This document shows, one piece after another, positions 10,665-24,500 of a stretch of 64,000 bases of DNA. The position numbers and the translations under genes were made by a program. The DNA comes from Dromaius novaehollandiae (taxonomy: Eukaryota > Chordata > Aves > Casuariiformes > Dromaiidae). Location: the NCBI RefSeq assembly GCF_036370855.1, contig NC_088101.1, positions 40,036,544-40,100,543 of the forward strand, given 5' to 3'. Position 1 is the stretch's first letter, and each line of letters opens with the position of its first letter. The notes under the pieces are model-generated. The model was not told the DNA's origin and made no database searches. It saw nothing but the letters and a program-made list of their open reading frames with translations.

Positions 10665-13600
10665 GTGAGCGGCGGGCGGCGGCGGGGTCGGGTCGGCGCG
10701 GTTCTCCCCGGAGGGGTGGGGGACAAAGCGCTGGGGGCTGCCGCGCGGCGGGCGAGCCGGGTCACCGCTGCCCCCGTCCCGCTGCGGCGGCGGGAGCCTC
10801 TGCGCCCGGCGCAGCTCTGCTGCGGGGTCACATCGGGCCGACCCCCCCCCCCCGGGGGAGAAGAGCAGCGGCCGCCGCCCCCAGCGTCGCTACCCGCGGG
10901 GCCGGCACCGCGCACGGCGGCAGGGAAGGGCCCGACCCCGCCGGTGCGGTGCGGGGGGCCGCTCCGGTCCGCTCCCCCCTCGCCGTGCGGGGCCGGGGCT
11001 CCCCCTGCGGGCGGGGATGGCCGTTGGCGGGCGGCCGTCGGGCTCGCGCCGTTGGCGGCGGCGGCCGTTGGTGCCGGGCGCGCGGGAGTCGGGGGCGGGG
11101 GGGCGGCGCCGCTCCTCGCGGCGGGCTTCGCGCGGCCGCCGCTACCGGGCTGGGGTAGCGGGGGCGGGGGGCGCTCGTCGCCGCGGGGCGTCTCTCGGGC
11201 ACCGGCACCTGCGGCGGAGGCGAGTCGGTGAGGGAGCGGGCGGCTCCCGCGGGCCCGTGGGTGGTCGCGGCGGCGGCGAGTGCCCCGATGGAGCTGCCGC
11301 CTCCGGGTCTGGCGCGGCAGCCGCTGCCCGGCGCCGCTTTCCCCCGCGTGGGGTTTCCTCGGCCGGCCGGGAGGAAGCCTGCGCCCGCGAGCGTCGCGGC
11401 CGGGTGCACGGAGCGGCTAAGCGTTAAGCTGCCGCGGTGGTGTGAGCCCTTCGCTCCGGGTGACCCACGCACTTAGGCAAGATCAGCAGCCGGTTGTGTG
11501 AGGCGGTGCTTGCAGTTTGCTTTACCCGTGGTTAGCAGCTCGCTGCTCCGTTCACTTTCTGGTGCAGCTCTTGCTGGGACACAGGCGTCCACGTACTGTG
11601 GTTGGGCTTCGGTGTCAAAATCAGCGTTGTTCTCGTGAGGATTTGGAGGATGCCCGATGGAAGCACACGGGCAGCAGAGAACGTAAGGCCTGAGTTAAAG
11701 GGAATAGTATCTCGCAGAATGAATTATAGGGTGACCTTCAGCACACCGTACATTTCACCTGTTAATTTGTGTATGCAAATATAATTTATGTGCATCTCAG
11801 TGGCAACTGCCTTTTTTGCAAGAAACAAATTACTTTAGAGTGTTTGTTTTCTGACCTGGGGAGAAAGTTGTCCCACCCTCTAACTTCGAAATACATTTAC
11901 AAATTAGATTAAGTTGGCTAAAACAACGTGTGAGACAAAGAAATAAAATACTTCTTTTTTGCCAAATAGAGATGCAATTAAAACGTGCACTAAAGACATT
12001 ACTTTAGAACTCTTTTGCTTCTCAAACTGCTTTGGATAACAAACATGCAATAACGAAATGTGATTGAGCCATCTTAAATGTTTGTTCTTAGGACTCTTTC
12101 TTCCATTTAATGCTTTGAAAACTGCAGAGAGGAACCTTGGGAGTTAAAACTGTGCCTGGGTTTCATTACACATCCCTTGGTGCTCTGTAGTTAGCAGTCG
12201 GGGTGGCTGTGTTGTTCCCCATCTCCTTGCGCTGCGCTTCCTGCTGGGAGACACCTGCTGATAGCAGCGAGCTGCCCAGAGCCGGCCCCCGGCTGCCAGC
12301 TTCTCCCGTCTCCCACCCACGGTCGTGGCGGGGACGCTGGTACATCTTGCAGCTGCTCCTCTGACAGACGGCGAGAGAAGGCAATTTTGACTAGTCTCCA
12401 GGTATCTGGTAACTTAAGAATGCGGTGTTTCTGTTAAAAGCAGGTGACCTCTGTCACCTGTCATGCTCATCTGCCAGAGGACTAAGCTGAGTGCTGGCAT
12501 TTACGCAGCACACTTCCTTCCATGCCTTCGTTCCACAGGTTGTGTCATCGTCTTTCCTGGCCTTACCTCATCTGAAGCAGTATAGGGTTCCTGTGATGGC
12601 TTGAAAATAGTTTTTCCTGCTCTATCTGTCTTTACATCTAGGTTGGGGGGGTGGAATTCCTCTTGCATTCTCCACTCCTTTCACTAGGAGCGTCTCCTGT
12701 CTAACTCAGAAGCACCTGAGATCTGAGATCAATCGTTTTCCATTCTTGCGCATTAGCGCTGGGACTCTGATGATTCATCGCCTGCAACTTTGTTTCATTA
12801 GGACTTGATCTTATCCTCTTAAAGCACCTAGATTTATTGGAAGTTTCTGAATCAGGTTCTTAAGTGATGCCCAGGGGTATGGGGACTCTCTCTTCTTTTT
12901 TTTTTTTTAATTTGTGGGAACAAGTGTTAGAAAATCCTATATGTTGAACCACTGCTTTGTGATGGTGAAAGAGTAGCTAATACATTTTTCATTTTTAATT
13001 AATGAGAGGGAAGAAAAGACTTCTTCCAAGTTCAGTATCTTTTAATATTAATACAGTGTTTAATTGCTTTGAATGGTTAATCTCTTCCCACCACCTTGCA
13101 CCTACTTTTTTAATGCCTTTATGTGTCTATGATCATGAGCTTGGAGGAGTGGATTGAACATACAGCACTCTGTAACAGCAAGTGGGTATTAATGCTAATT
13201 TAATTTTGAAACTATCTGTTCTGAACCACTTTCTTTGTAGCTCTTCCCCTTTTTATCCTGCCATTAAGATATTTTCCATCATTCCTATACCTTAGATCTC
13301 CCACAGTTTTTGTACGTTTTCCATTCTCATAAGTACGTTGATAATGTAAGGTATAAGATTAGAAAATCTGAAGCAGATCTGAAGCAAAACCAAGCTCATT
13401 ACTATTTGTGCATGTTTTTGAGGAAGGGAGGTGAAGTGGCTCATTTGTGTCAATTTCTGTTGGCTGCAGTGAACCTCTGAGTGTCAGAGCCCTTAAGGAC
13501 TGGGAGGGGATTTGCCCTAAGGCTTGTTTCTGTGACTTGGGTCTGCTTTTTCATGAACACTGTAATGATGGATCTCTGGCAAAAATAACAAAGGTTTTCA

Positions 13601-14911
13601 TCACTATTACACGATAAAGCTGGATTGGTATCAGTTCCATGTAAACCCTGCTGAACAGGCATACAGCTGTACTGCTGCCAGATTTTTGATTTGGTATTAT
13701 TCTGGTGCCAGGGCATTACTTCAGCTTTTTCTGTGACTTTTGCTCAGTGACTGTCTTTCCTCAATTCCATCTAAATTTCTACTGTGCCATATCACTGATT
13801 TTTAGTAAATTCCCAAAATCCTTTTGAGGTAACTTAAATATTTTCATTAAAACATGGACTTCTTCATTTGGCTTTATTTGAAATATCTCGATGTGTTTTC
13901 TCTGAGAAATATGTCATAAAGAAAGACTTCTTTAATAGTTGTGCTTTGTCAAAATGGTGCTTTTAATGGAAATTATACTACTTCTTAAAGGTTTGTTGTC
14001 AATAACAGTATCTTCTTTTAGCAGGTGACATTATAAGAAACGTTGATCAAAACTATTGTGAATCCTATTAAGCTACTTCATGAGGTAATCTAGGTATAAA
14101 AGCTTTCCTAAGTATTTAATGCTCTGCATATGTACACTGCTTAGGATGTGTAGGTTAATGTTCCTATTTGTTCCTCTATCCTCTCTCTCTGCTTATTGAA
14201 CTAGCTGTGGTAACCTAGATACTGAAGTAAATTATAAGAGACAGCTTAATCAAACTGCAGTCTTTCTTCTATTAGTGCGTTCAGTCAGTAGTGTAACCTG
14301 ACTAGTGATGGTAAAATGTAAATGCTGAAAATTTATGCTCAGTGAACACAGAGTTTAGGGACTGCATACTGTTTTTCCCTTACTGAGAATCACATGAAAA
14401 ACGTTAAAGTAAAAAAGCAGTACATTAGGCTAGATTGTTAAATTGTCCCACATATGGTTCATTATTTTAATGCAGCTTGGCTTTAAACCGTGAATTAAAA
14501 GGATTCAGGCAGAATCTATGTGATGCAGTTAATCCAGTACTGTAATTAATAGTTGTATTTTCTAACTGTGCATGTAATCACCTTTTAAAAATCCCAGATT
14601 AACGTTTGAAGAATATTTGTTTTAATAGCTCGGGATAAGTACATTCTCTTATGAAATTACACTGAACAGAGATTAATAGATGGGTTCAGTAGCTACTGTT
14701 GGCCATTTAAGAGGGGTTCATATTTGTATATATATTATTGAAATCTAGGTCCCCACAAATATTTGAAATCTAGCCCTGGGAAGGATTCACAAATTTTTCC
14801 TTCTAGATTAAAAAATTGATAGCTGTTATACCTTAACTGTAGCATATTTTCAGCACAAGGGACAATATTCAGTCTTTGCAGTCTGAGTTTCCTTATTGTC
14901 CTTTGTTGCAG
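10665..14911 (+). other. FHDC1: FHDC1 5' UTR intron
   Basis: The first 0.8 kb is the downstream half of the CpG island; the rest is AT-rich. Contains a short palindromic double E-box (12441-12460) and a T-run at about 12897-12908. No coding exon was recognised. Ends in tgtcctttgttgcag. Confidence 0.55.
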
Positions 14912-15056
14912 GTTGCAGACATGGTACAGTCCCGCCTTGTGTTGCTGCTGCTGGCAGACTAGAGTTTGAAAGAGTGTGATATAAATTGCTGCTGCACTAT
15001 TCAATGTTTCAAGCTGATCCAAGGAAGTAACACTCTCCTCTCCGGGAGGCCATAAA
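14912..15056 (+). other. FHDC1: FHDC1 5' UTR part of exon 2, with two uORFs
   Basis: Follows the acceptor ctttgttgcag. Two short upstream ORFs are complete before the main start: 14921-14962 (13 codons plus TAG, Leu-rich) and 15004-15030 (8 codons plus TAA). An in-frame TGA at 15015-15017 shows that the ATG at 15057 is the first possible start in the FHDC1 frame on this exon. Confidence 0.7.
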
Positions 15057-15539
15057 ATGCATGTTATGAATTGTCTCTCCTTGGTCAACGATAAAGAGAA
15101 TGGGGCTATTTCAATTGCAACGGGATTGATGAACGAGGACGCAACCACAGCATCGCCGCTTCCCCAGCCGTCGGCACCACCACCCCCTCTGCCATGTCCC
15201 CTGACAGCGGCCCCCCCACCCCCTCCGCTCCCCCCGGGCATGCCAACCCCTCCACCGCCTCCTCCTCCGCTGCCCGGGCCCAACCTGCCCCTGCCACCGC
15301 AACTGGTAAATGGGCATGACAACCACAGCAAAAAGAAACGAATGCGGAGCTTCTTCTGGAAAACTATCCCCGAAGAGCAAGTCCGCGGTAAAACCAATAT
15401 CTGGACAATTGCTGCAAGACCACAGTATCAGATTGATACAAAGACGATCGAGGAACTCTTTGGGCAGCAGGAAGAAACCAAGCCCCAGGACCCCAGAAGT
15501 CGATCTTTAAAGTCTTCATTTAAAGAGACTAAGGAAGAG
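15057..15539 (+). CDS. FHDC1: FHDC1 coding exon 1 (start, FH1, FH2 lasso)
   Basis: 161 codons, phase 0 at the end, donor gaagag|gtaaga. The start ATG has A at -3. MHVMNC at the N-terminus is family-typical. Residues 33-82 are proline runs (FH1-like). Residues 92-120 carry the lasso/linker start of FH2 (FFWKTIPEE and GKTNIW). The C-rich coding strand creates a long meaningless antisense frame here. Confidence 0.95.
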
Positions 15540-18500
15540 GTAAGAATCTGAAGCAAAAATCTCTCTCTTACATAACGTGGTAGGAATTGGTGTGAATTCT
15601 GACTGGCCTTAATTTATCCCTTTCTCTCCCATGGTTCATTGTTACTGCAAATTTGTCTTGATTTGGGGGGGAGGGGAACAACAGAGAGGATAAACTCTTT
15701 GTTCTTATCAGTACAAATTTGTTTTTCAAAGAGCTAGCAGTATTTTATTAATTTAACTTGATAAGTGCTGTCACTTGATCACCTGCTAAAATTAATGCAT
15801 AAATAAGTGAGGGAGCTGAAGGCATCTGTACTTACTCTCACTGGTTAGTCCTTGAGTTTTCAGTGTGAAACAGAAGTGCACTTAACTGTAATTTTTCTCT
15901 TCACCTCTTCCCTTGTGTCAGTTGTATAATCAATACATTCTGTATGCAAACGTGTATCAGGCGAGAAAATCTTTTTGCAAGGATTACTATATCCAGAAAC
16001 ATCTAAGAAGGGAAGTACCAATATGACAGTGAGGAAGTAAAACAACAAAGCATAATATGATGGTTAGGGAAATCTGTTACTTAATAAGATAATTAAAAAT
16101 TTTTGATTTTACTGAATGTTGCTTTCACGCCAGTGAATGCTTTGTTGTGTCTACCTTGCCTTTTCTGGACATTAAAATAGCCTGCTTGACTTTCTGGCAT
16201 GATCTGAAGATTGTTATTGATTTCGTTTCTAGTCGGGAGAAGGTATATTTCAAGCACTTTTCAGTTCAGACATTCTCCAGGGAACTGATAAGTAATGCTT
16301 CTGGTTCTTAAATCATGATTTACTGGCAGCCTCTTTGTGAGGCCTAAACTGCATTGTCTCAAGTGATCTTTCTGTGTAGAAATGCAGATTTGAGCACCCT
16401 TGTCTCTCTATATATATGCGGGCTTGTAAACAAAATACAGAGGGCATAGGATTAAGAGATGTAACTATGCATCAGTTTTTAGTGAGAAAATGGGGAATTG
16501 AAGTTGAGGTATCTTGCAGAATTCAAAAGATGTCAAAATAAAATAAAAAAACAAAGACAAGCTGAGAAACTCATGTACTGATAGTGTCCACTAAGTGCAT
16601 TGTGTGTAGACCAAAACAAGGGGTTAAAAGAGGCATGAGTACTGCACACTGAAACCCTACATGGGGAAGGAGCAGTTGAGGCCAGCTTCAGTCTGTGTTC
16701 ATCTTTGGATCAGGATATCTCATTGCAGCGAGCGACCTTCCTGTCTTGCATGAAGATGTATGGAAGCCCTTCGAGTATGTTTTCAAAGAAGTCCTGTTCC
16801 CGGATTGTCATGTATTAAAAATCTAGATGTAGCAAAAATGATAAATTCCTCAGGGCAACAGAGCGTAGCCCCTAGTGTACAGTGGTTGGGGTAGAGAAAA
16901 CCCCAGCGTGCTCTAAAGTTCATGCGTTTCCATGCATTGCCTGAAACCTGGTGCATCCTGGGGAGGTGCAGGGTGATGTTAGAGATTCGAATTAGAGGTC
17001 TGCAAAACAAGTGGTCTCCAAGATACAGTCTCTTGGAAACAAAAATCTGCCTTGCTACAAGTTAACGTATCTGCGCACCCACTGGAGCTGATAGGGTGGT
17101 CCAGTGCATGTCTGCTGCTTGATGCCCATCCACCCTGGTTCAGGGTTCCCACACAGCCTCTGCAGACGGCAGGGAGTAAGGGTATATGGCTTGCCTTGGT
17201 GAGTGACTTATGCTGCTTAAGTGCCAAAAAACTCTAGTTGGCTGCTAAGCCATGCCAAGCATGCTGCAACAGTGTGTCAAGACAGCAATGAGCAATTTCT
17301 TGTGTGTTAATGGATTTTGCAGTGCTAGTTGCTTAGTGGGGAAGGACGGAGATAGTCCTGAAATGCTGTATGTTAATGGATATGTAGAAGGACAGACATG
17401 CTATAGCTTGCATGTTTAAAGTTATTGCAGCTGTCATTCAGCAAACATGTCGAGATTTGAGGCATAGGCAGTGTTTGTGATTTCTGTTGCTGGTGCTGTA
17501 AGCCACCACTCACTCGCTTTAATGTTTTAAAATATGATGGTTATCCTCAGTTCACTGTAATAAAATGTATAGAAGTTGAAAGGAACCAAGGACAGGCTGA
17601 GGAATACCCAGCATCTGTGAGACCTTGTGGAGGGAGCATTAGCCTACAGCTGAGGAAGCTGACCTGGCTATGCATCTGGCCTGATAGGGGAAGGTGGACA
17701 AGACATTTTGCATTTCAGTACCTCTGTTCCTTTATGTGTAAAACACAATTGATGTTAGAAAGTGCTTTACGATCTAGCAGTGAAAAATGCTCTTTTGAGT
17801 TTAAATGATGCAATTAACCTGATTGCTTTAGGATGTCAACAGCAAATTTTCATGATAACTTCAAGTGTCTAAAATTCAAGTATCACTTAGGTCCAAACCT
17901 GAAAAAAATCAAGATGTGTCCAAAGTGCTGTACTTGTTCATGGCCAGAGACAAGTGCTCTTCTGCTCAGTCTGCATGCCTCTGTATGCCGTGGTGTAGCT
18001 TCAGTGGGAGTGGTGAAGAGTTAGCTGGTGTTGAGGGCGGTCCCCAGGGAGAGTGGAGGAGTTTCTTGAGTTCATTTCTTCTGCAGAGATCCCTCTTGAT
18101 TATCCATTTAGTACTGGATAAAATGCATGAGCAGTTCTGGAAAAACTTGTAGGAACTTACAGAATCACATGTCCTTTTAATTCCTCACTTGCTAGTGCTC
18201 TGTATAGAGAAGGTAGGTACCTAGCTTAGGTTATTGAAACCCAATTCTGGAGTCTCAGTGCTAAACTTCATCATCATAACAGAAGTCCCTTTGGACATTT
18301 GAGCAAATGCTTTCTTTTTCAAAAACAATCCCTCACCAAACCCTTAGGAGATTAATTAATGTGTTTCCTTAACTAAGAGCTTAATTTGCTCTGTGGTTTC
18401 ACGTAGTTTGAGTCTCTGAAAAATAGGGGATGAAGAGTGTAGTTTATGCCCGCTCCAGTTTACATTCAGCATCCTTGGGCGGTGGCACAGTATGGCACAG

Positions 18501-21500
18501 CATACATTCACTAGACTATAGCTAACCTGTGAGTGGAGTAGGCAGAACCAACTCATCACCAGCAAAGGGAGCTGATCTTGCTCTCTCCTGTGAGCTTCCC
18601 TGCTCCTGCCTCCCACTCTCACTCATCTGTGTGCTGCTGCTGACACTCATTGGACCCTCTGTAAACAGATTAAAATCAGTAACCCAGCAGAATACTCTGG
18701 TGAGTTTTCATTTGTTTTCTACTGGGGTAGTTTCTGTTATTTTAGTGCGTTTAGATGGCTCACATAGGGTCCTGTGAATTCTAGAGCCTGTGCAAAAGGA
18801 TAGGAGAGGAGGAGGGGAGAGAAGGAAGATGGAAGGGGCGAAAAGGATCTGTCTTCTCCCCTCCTGGACATGCCTTCTTTCTGTTTTCCCTATGCTGGCT
18901 CTGATGTTCATTTCAGCTTCTTGAGAGCTGACTCAACCTGTTAATCCAGCAGAGAACAAGCTAATGAGATGAGCACCAGTGCCAGCCTGAAGTAAAGAGC
19001 AGGCCAGGAACGTGGCAGGGAGAACAAGACAGTAGGACAGCCCATTTGGGTGGTAGCACGCTGCTAGGTTCACTCAACTTTACTATGGAACTGTGCTGTT
19101 CCTCATCCACTCCAGGCAGCATGTGTGACTCGGGGAACAGAACCCAAAATATTAAACTCAGCAGTGATAGTTAGCATTATAAAGTGAACTGGAAACTGAA
19201 GCAGGAGGTTGTCTGTATCCTTCCTAATCTCCAGCGCTGACCCTGTGCTGCCAGATAGTTCCATACTTGCTAAATTTTGTAAACTGTATCCCACTATGTG
19301 AAACCCCATTGTTCTTATGCAGAGAATACATCTAATGTTCTGCTTTCACATATCTGTCATAAAACCACGTTCTTATGTCCCTATTCCTTATTGACAGTCT
19401 CGTGGCAAGAAACTCCTGTTGCATTTCTGCAGGCAACCACTACAAACTCAGTATTGAAATGAGGCGTCCTGGGTCTCCCAGAATTCTCCTCTGAGTCTTT
19501 CCTGCTGATTGCAAATTGATGTCAGAGTTCAGGAGCAGATTTCCTCTTAACATCATCACAACTTCACCATGGTACCCAAGCTAATTTTCCCCTTCCCTTT
19601 CCTTTCACATAGCTGCATCTAAAATAGTGCATATTGCACTGGTAGATTAAAATTGGTCAGCTGATATGTTATCACCCCACATTGTCTGCTTGTGCTCCAG
19701 ATTTCAGTGCACAATGTATTGAGATAGGCTGATATACACTGGGTTGAAAACTATGATGGTAAGAAGCAGATTCGTGAGTGGATCAGCTGTCCTTGCTTCA
19801 AGGATTGTGCTGTTTATGCAAGAGAGGTGGCAAGCCTGTGGGGCAGTGATGCTTGCATTTGCTGGCAAGTGTGTGGCGCAGTGCAGGTGCTGAGGTGGTG
19901 TGAAGTATTTGAGGGGGTTGTAATATTTCCAGAGTAGCATAAACAAAAGTTTAATAGTTTCCTCTGGCAGGAGAATTGAGGAAGATGAGGATGGAGAAAA
20001 TTCTTCTGAACTTACCTAAATTAAATCATAAGGAACCATATAAGACTTTTTTTGGTTTGGAGGATCCCAGTGACTAGGACGTTCTGTTCTCAGTTCTTAA
20101 TTATAGTCTGGGGTAGCTTCTTGAGACAAGTCGGGAAGACAAGAGGGCATTGTCGACGGACAGCACTTTAAAATCTTTTTAGGTGGCAAAGAGAGATTTG
20201 GTACCTGCTGTGCTGGCACCAGTATTGCAGGTGTGTATGAATATAAGATAGGGAATGGCTTTATTAAAATCTGTGGTAGTGTTTAAAAGGTAAAAAGAGA
20301 AAGCTTGGTAGGAAATCATATCCAGACAGCTTTGGGTAACAACAAAATCAAATGAAAGCTCAATGGGGAAGAAGAGTAGATATTAGGAATAGATGTTAAG
20401 ACTGAGTTTCTAAATCTCATATGGAACGTGTGTATTCGGTGTGACAAAGAAGATACCATGTTTTTGCACAGAGAGTAGGAACTTGTATTTTTGGAGTATC
20501 TGCTAGGTCCCCTTTCTCCTCTCTCTCCCTTCTGGAAGCTTCGTTAAGGTAGTTTAGTGACAGATTTTTCAAACACTTTTGGTAATCTTAAAGTGGACTC
20601 CCAAGCAAAGAATGACCAAAACCTGAGCCATGTATTGTGATTATGTCCTTGCACAGGAAAGTAGGAAAACATAATGTAGAATCATATACAGAGCAAGGAG
20701 AATGTAAGGTACTTGTACGTGAAAGAATAAAAAGCCATTTGTTTTATGCTGTGCTGATAAGGCAAATGCAGCGCTACACATTATCATCTATTGTGTTTTT
20801 TCAAGAGAATAAATTAAAAAAAATCCAGTTTTGTTTGAAATAGTGGTGTAAATCTGAGTTGTGCTGTGAAAACCAAAGGTTTACCCAGCAGATGGTTGGT
20901 CTTACTGTAACAGTTATGAATTATGACTGAAAATGATATGTGGAGAAGGTTAAGTGTGAGTATGTTTCAAAAAAAAAAAAAAAAATCAACCCAAAACCCA
21001 AAATGATGGAGGCAAAATTTATAGGCTTGAACTAGTACAGAGATATCTTTGGTCCAAACAAATACTTGAACAAGCTATAAGGCTTGGCCAAGAGTGGGTT
21101 AGAAGATGCAGCGTCCTTTCTTGTAGCACATCTAGATAAGCAGTGAGCAGAGCAATTAGAGAATGGAGCTGCAGTTTGAGAGGTCAGTGAGAGGTCCCTG
21201 TAGTGACACATTTGAAAAAAGATTAGATAATGCAGGGCGAGAGATAGGTTAACCTGTCCTATGTTAAGGGGCTTTCACTTAATGATCTGTGGGGGCCTCT
21301 CAACTTCTGAGATTAGAGGACTGATTGTGCTTATGCTCATCTCATCTTTGCATAGGCTGAGACTGAAGGGCTTCAAGCTAATAATCATCTAATTAAGAAT
21401 AATACTCTGATATGTTCTGTGTTTTCTCATCTTTGGTAGTTTCAGGAGAGAGGCAATTCCAAAATTTGGTAAACTTTTTAATTTAATTCACTTTTTTCAG

Positions 21501-24500
21501 CTGAGGAGGCGGCTGTCTCCTGGTATGTGCAAAAGTATGTTGAGGATAGCACATTAATCATATCTTTATTTTCACTGTCACCACCTTGCTCCAGGCTAGT
21601 TCAATTTCTTGACAATGCCAACATTTTATTTATATAAAATATAAATATTATATTTATTGTCCAGTTGTCAAAACCTCAAACATCATGTGAGTCCAGCAGT
21701 GGAGTGACATTGCTAACATGAAACAATTCTCTTGTGCTAGCAAATCTCATGACTTTTGTAGCTGTTATCACCAAAATAGCTTGTGGTGAAATTTTAACCT
21801 TAAAGAATTTAAGAGACATGATTCACTAAAACAATGGCTAATATCTCAGGTTTGTAGTTTTATGCAGTTACAATAAGGAAAGCTATTTAGGATAAAAAGA
21901 ATTAACACTTTTATTTAAATTTTAAAAAATCGAGTCAGGGAAGAAAAGTTAAATTCTTTTCTCTGCTTAATATTCAGAAATGCACCTGCAAGGTACCCTA
22001 GCAAATCTTCCTTCAAATGTAAAGTGAAGGGAAATTACTATTTTATTATGGGTTTCTGTTTGCTTCTAGATAAAGCAAAGAGATTTGAGCATTATCTGTC
22101 TCAAGTTTTGATTTGAGATTGATTTACTTGTCTTTTTGTTTGATCAGCATGGCTGTTAGTGCATGGGAGCGAAATCAGTAGTGCAGGTCAATCTCTGTTT
22201 ATAGAAAGCCAGTCCTGACATTTCTTACACAACCACTGACATACATGCATTTGGAAGTGTGGTACTCACTAGCCATGAGGCCTTAAATGCAGTACAAGAT
22301 ATTACTTGATAAAGCAACATTTTACAGGTACAGCATTCTGAAATAAGCAATAAAAATGTTTTTACTTTGTAATGAAATAGAACTTGCAGTGATTGTTTCT
22401 GCAGACATTGTTATGGTTTTTCTCTTTGCTTGAAAAAAGGTGTTGTGGGTGGGCTATACAGTTTCCTGGTAAAAATTAGTTCTGTAATGTACGATCTTCT
22501 TGATAAGAAGTGACTCTGTTTATTCATTTGGCTTGTGATTTCTTGGCAATTGTTTGCAAACAATTATCTGTAGTAATTGAAGGAAAGGTATCTGCTTTAT
22601 ATGCTTTTCTTCTATGTATTAATAGATTAATCTTGCTTTCTCTCTCAGATTTCCATTCTGGATGCGAAAAGAAGTATGAATATTGGGATATTTCTCAAAC
22701 AATTCAAAAAGTAAGGTTTGTTTTTTCCATACAGCTAATGCAAGCTACAGATGTGTGAAATTCTCTTTATTTCTTATCAAATATGTTATATATTGTGCAC
22801 TGTTCCTTATGTATTTTACAATTCTGTACAAGTTTGTAATAATTTGTTTTCTAATACATTTAGTTTTGAGTGCCATTATGCCTTGGGACTAAATGTTCGA
22901 AGTTTGCTACTCTTAACTATTTGAAGTGAGTTTTCACGTGCAGTTAAAGGAAGCCCTTATAGCACATGTAATACTGCATAAGAGTTCGCTTTTCATTGGC
23001 TTCCTCTCTATATAAAGAATGAATAGAAGGGAGTGAGGTGAGGATTTTTTTTTTTTTGAGAGCGAATTGTTTCAATGCCATCTTTATTCACTGATAGCCT
23101 TACCCTTTAAGAAAGGCATCACTGAAAGTGGTTTTAGAATAATGCTGCTGTGGACACTGATACCGATAACCTCATTATAATTCCTTTAAGCAGCACAGGC
23201 ATGTTTTTTTTTTAATTTGTGCAGCTGCATCTGTTCACCTTGCAAGTGTTAGAAATGTGTATGCTCAATTGTTTTTTCAAGGTCTGCTGAATCCATCATT
23301 GAAGATATTTATCATGGAAGAAGTGAGCCCTATGGTTCTGAATTGCTGCATGAATTTCTTAAATTATTACCAGAAGCAGAGGAGGTAAATAATGGCTTTA
23401 CATGGAGCTTATTTTTGTGCAGTTCTACTGCCTGGGATTCCCAGGTAAAGGTCTGTAAACAAGGAATCCCAAGGCCTTCCTGAGGTTAGGGGATAGAAAA
23501 CCACTGGGTGCCAAGGTGTAACCTTCATTTTACATATGGTATTGAGGTTGCAGTGTAATCATTCCTGCACACCAAGTAATTTCGCTTATTTTTAAGCTGC
23601 TTCTTAATGAAAGCACTGATGAGATGTTTCTGTTTCTTTGATGACCCTTGTGAGCTTTTGTCCCATAAGCCCTTCACCAAGCACTGGAACCTTTCTGGGT
23701 CCTGTGCAGATAACTCTGCACTGGGGCTCAGAAAACTCAGAACTGAAGTACATCCTAATGCAGTCAGGTGAAGTTTCACTTCTTTGGCACCTGCCTTATA
23801 CTTCCCTGTTGCAGTGGCTGTGAGTTGAGTATTGGCAGCCCTATGCTTCTGCCTCTTCCCTGTTCTGGTTTACTACCTGCTCAGTTCCTCTAGGATCTGC
23901 CCGCACCTGGGCCCAGGTTATTGGGTTCCAACAGGACAGAAAGGCTGTGCCACTATGTAGCACCCACAGAATTTGTTCATGTGGCTCAGTGCCCCAAGTG
24001 AGACCTGTTAGGAGGTACAGTCACCACTATGCTCTGCCATGCCCCCGTGCCCACTATGCGATCAGCATGCCAGTACTGTCCCTGCCCCCCCCCCCCCACA
24101 CACACACCTGCAGTCCCACCTTCCAAGCCCATTCACATGATTAAATGGGTGAAACTTCAAAGATTGAGTTGGGAGTCCTGCTTAATGGTGCACAGTTCCA
24201 TGTCTGCTGGTGTATTTACACTGACCCATTTGTATGTACTTGAAAGAAATGTATACCACAGACTTGACATAATTAGCATTAGAATTGGTCGAGTGCTTCA
24301 CATCAAAGTAGTGGCTGAAACTTGGGAAATTGCTAGTTAACATACGAATATAGATCAACCTTAGCTCACATGCTTTACCACTTCAAGGTCATACTGTCCA
24401 AGCAGTCTGTTTCCCTGTGCAGCTGCAAATCTTAGATACTGTGTGCAGCCAACAGCAAAACGCGTGTCCTATTATTTTGCTGTCAAACATACAACCCTAA

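Larger units (their letters stand above)
10300..11470 (+). promoter_or_regulatory. FHDC1: CpG island promoter of FHDC1
   Basis: About 1.2 kb of very high GC with dense CpG, the only large island in the 5' two-thirds of the window. It lies 3.6-4.7 kb upstream of the FHDC1 start-codon exon and downstream of the ARFIP1 end. There is no TATA box where the first exon would start. It includes a 12-C run (10842-10853) and G-runs able to form G-quadruplexes (for example 11091-11106). Expected to drive broad transcription of FHDC1. A divergent transcript on the minus strand is possible but unsupported. Confidence 0.85.
15540..22648 (+). other. FHDC1: FHDC1 intron after coding exon 1
   Basis: 7.1 kb, AT/T-rich. 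Contains a degraded SINE-like tail at about 17690-17805 and a 17-A run at 20969-20985. No further coding exon was recognised. Short open frames are unsupported. Confidence 0.85.

Noticed and set aside
10295..11476. Several 80-214 codon frames on both strands within the CpG island
   Set aside because: High GC removes stop codons. The frames are Ala/Gly/Pro/Arg runs, often with non-ATG starts, and no domain is recognisable.
14735..15397. 220-codon minus-strand frame opposite the FHDC1 start exon (Gly-rich)
   Set aside because: It is the shadow of the proline-coding C-rich FH1 segment; polyproline codons read as polyglycine on the other strand. No family or start support.
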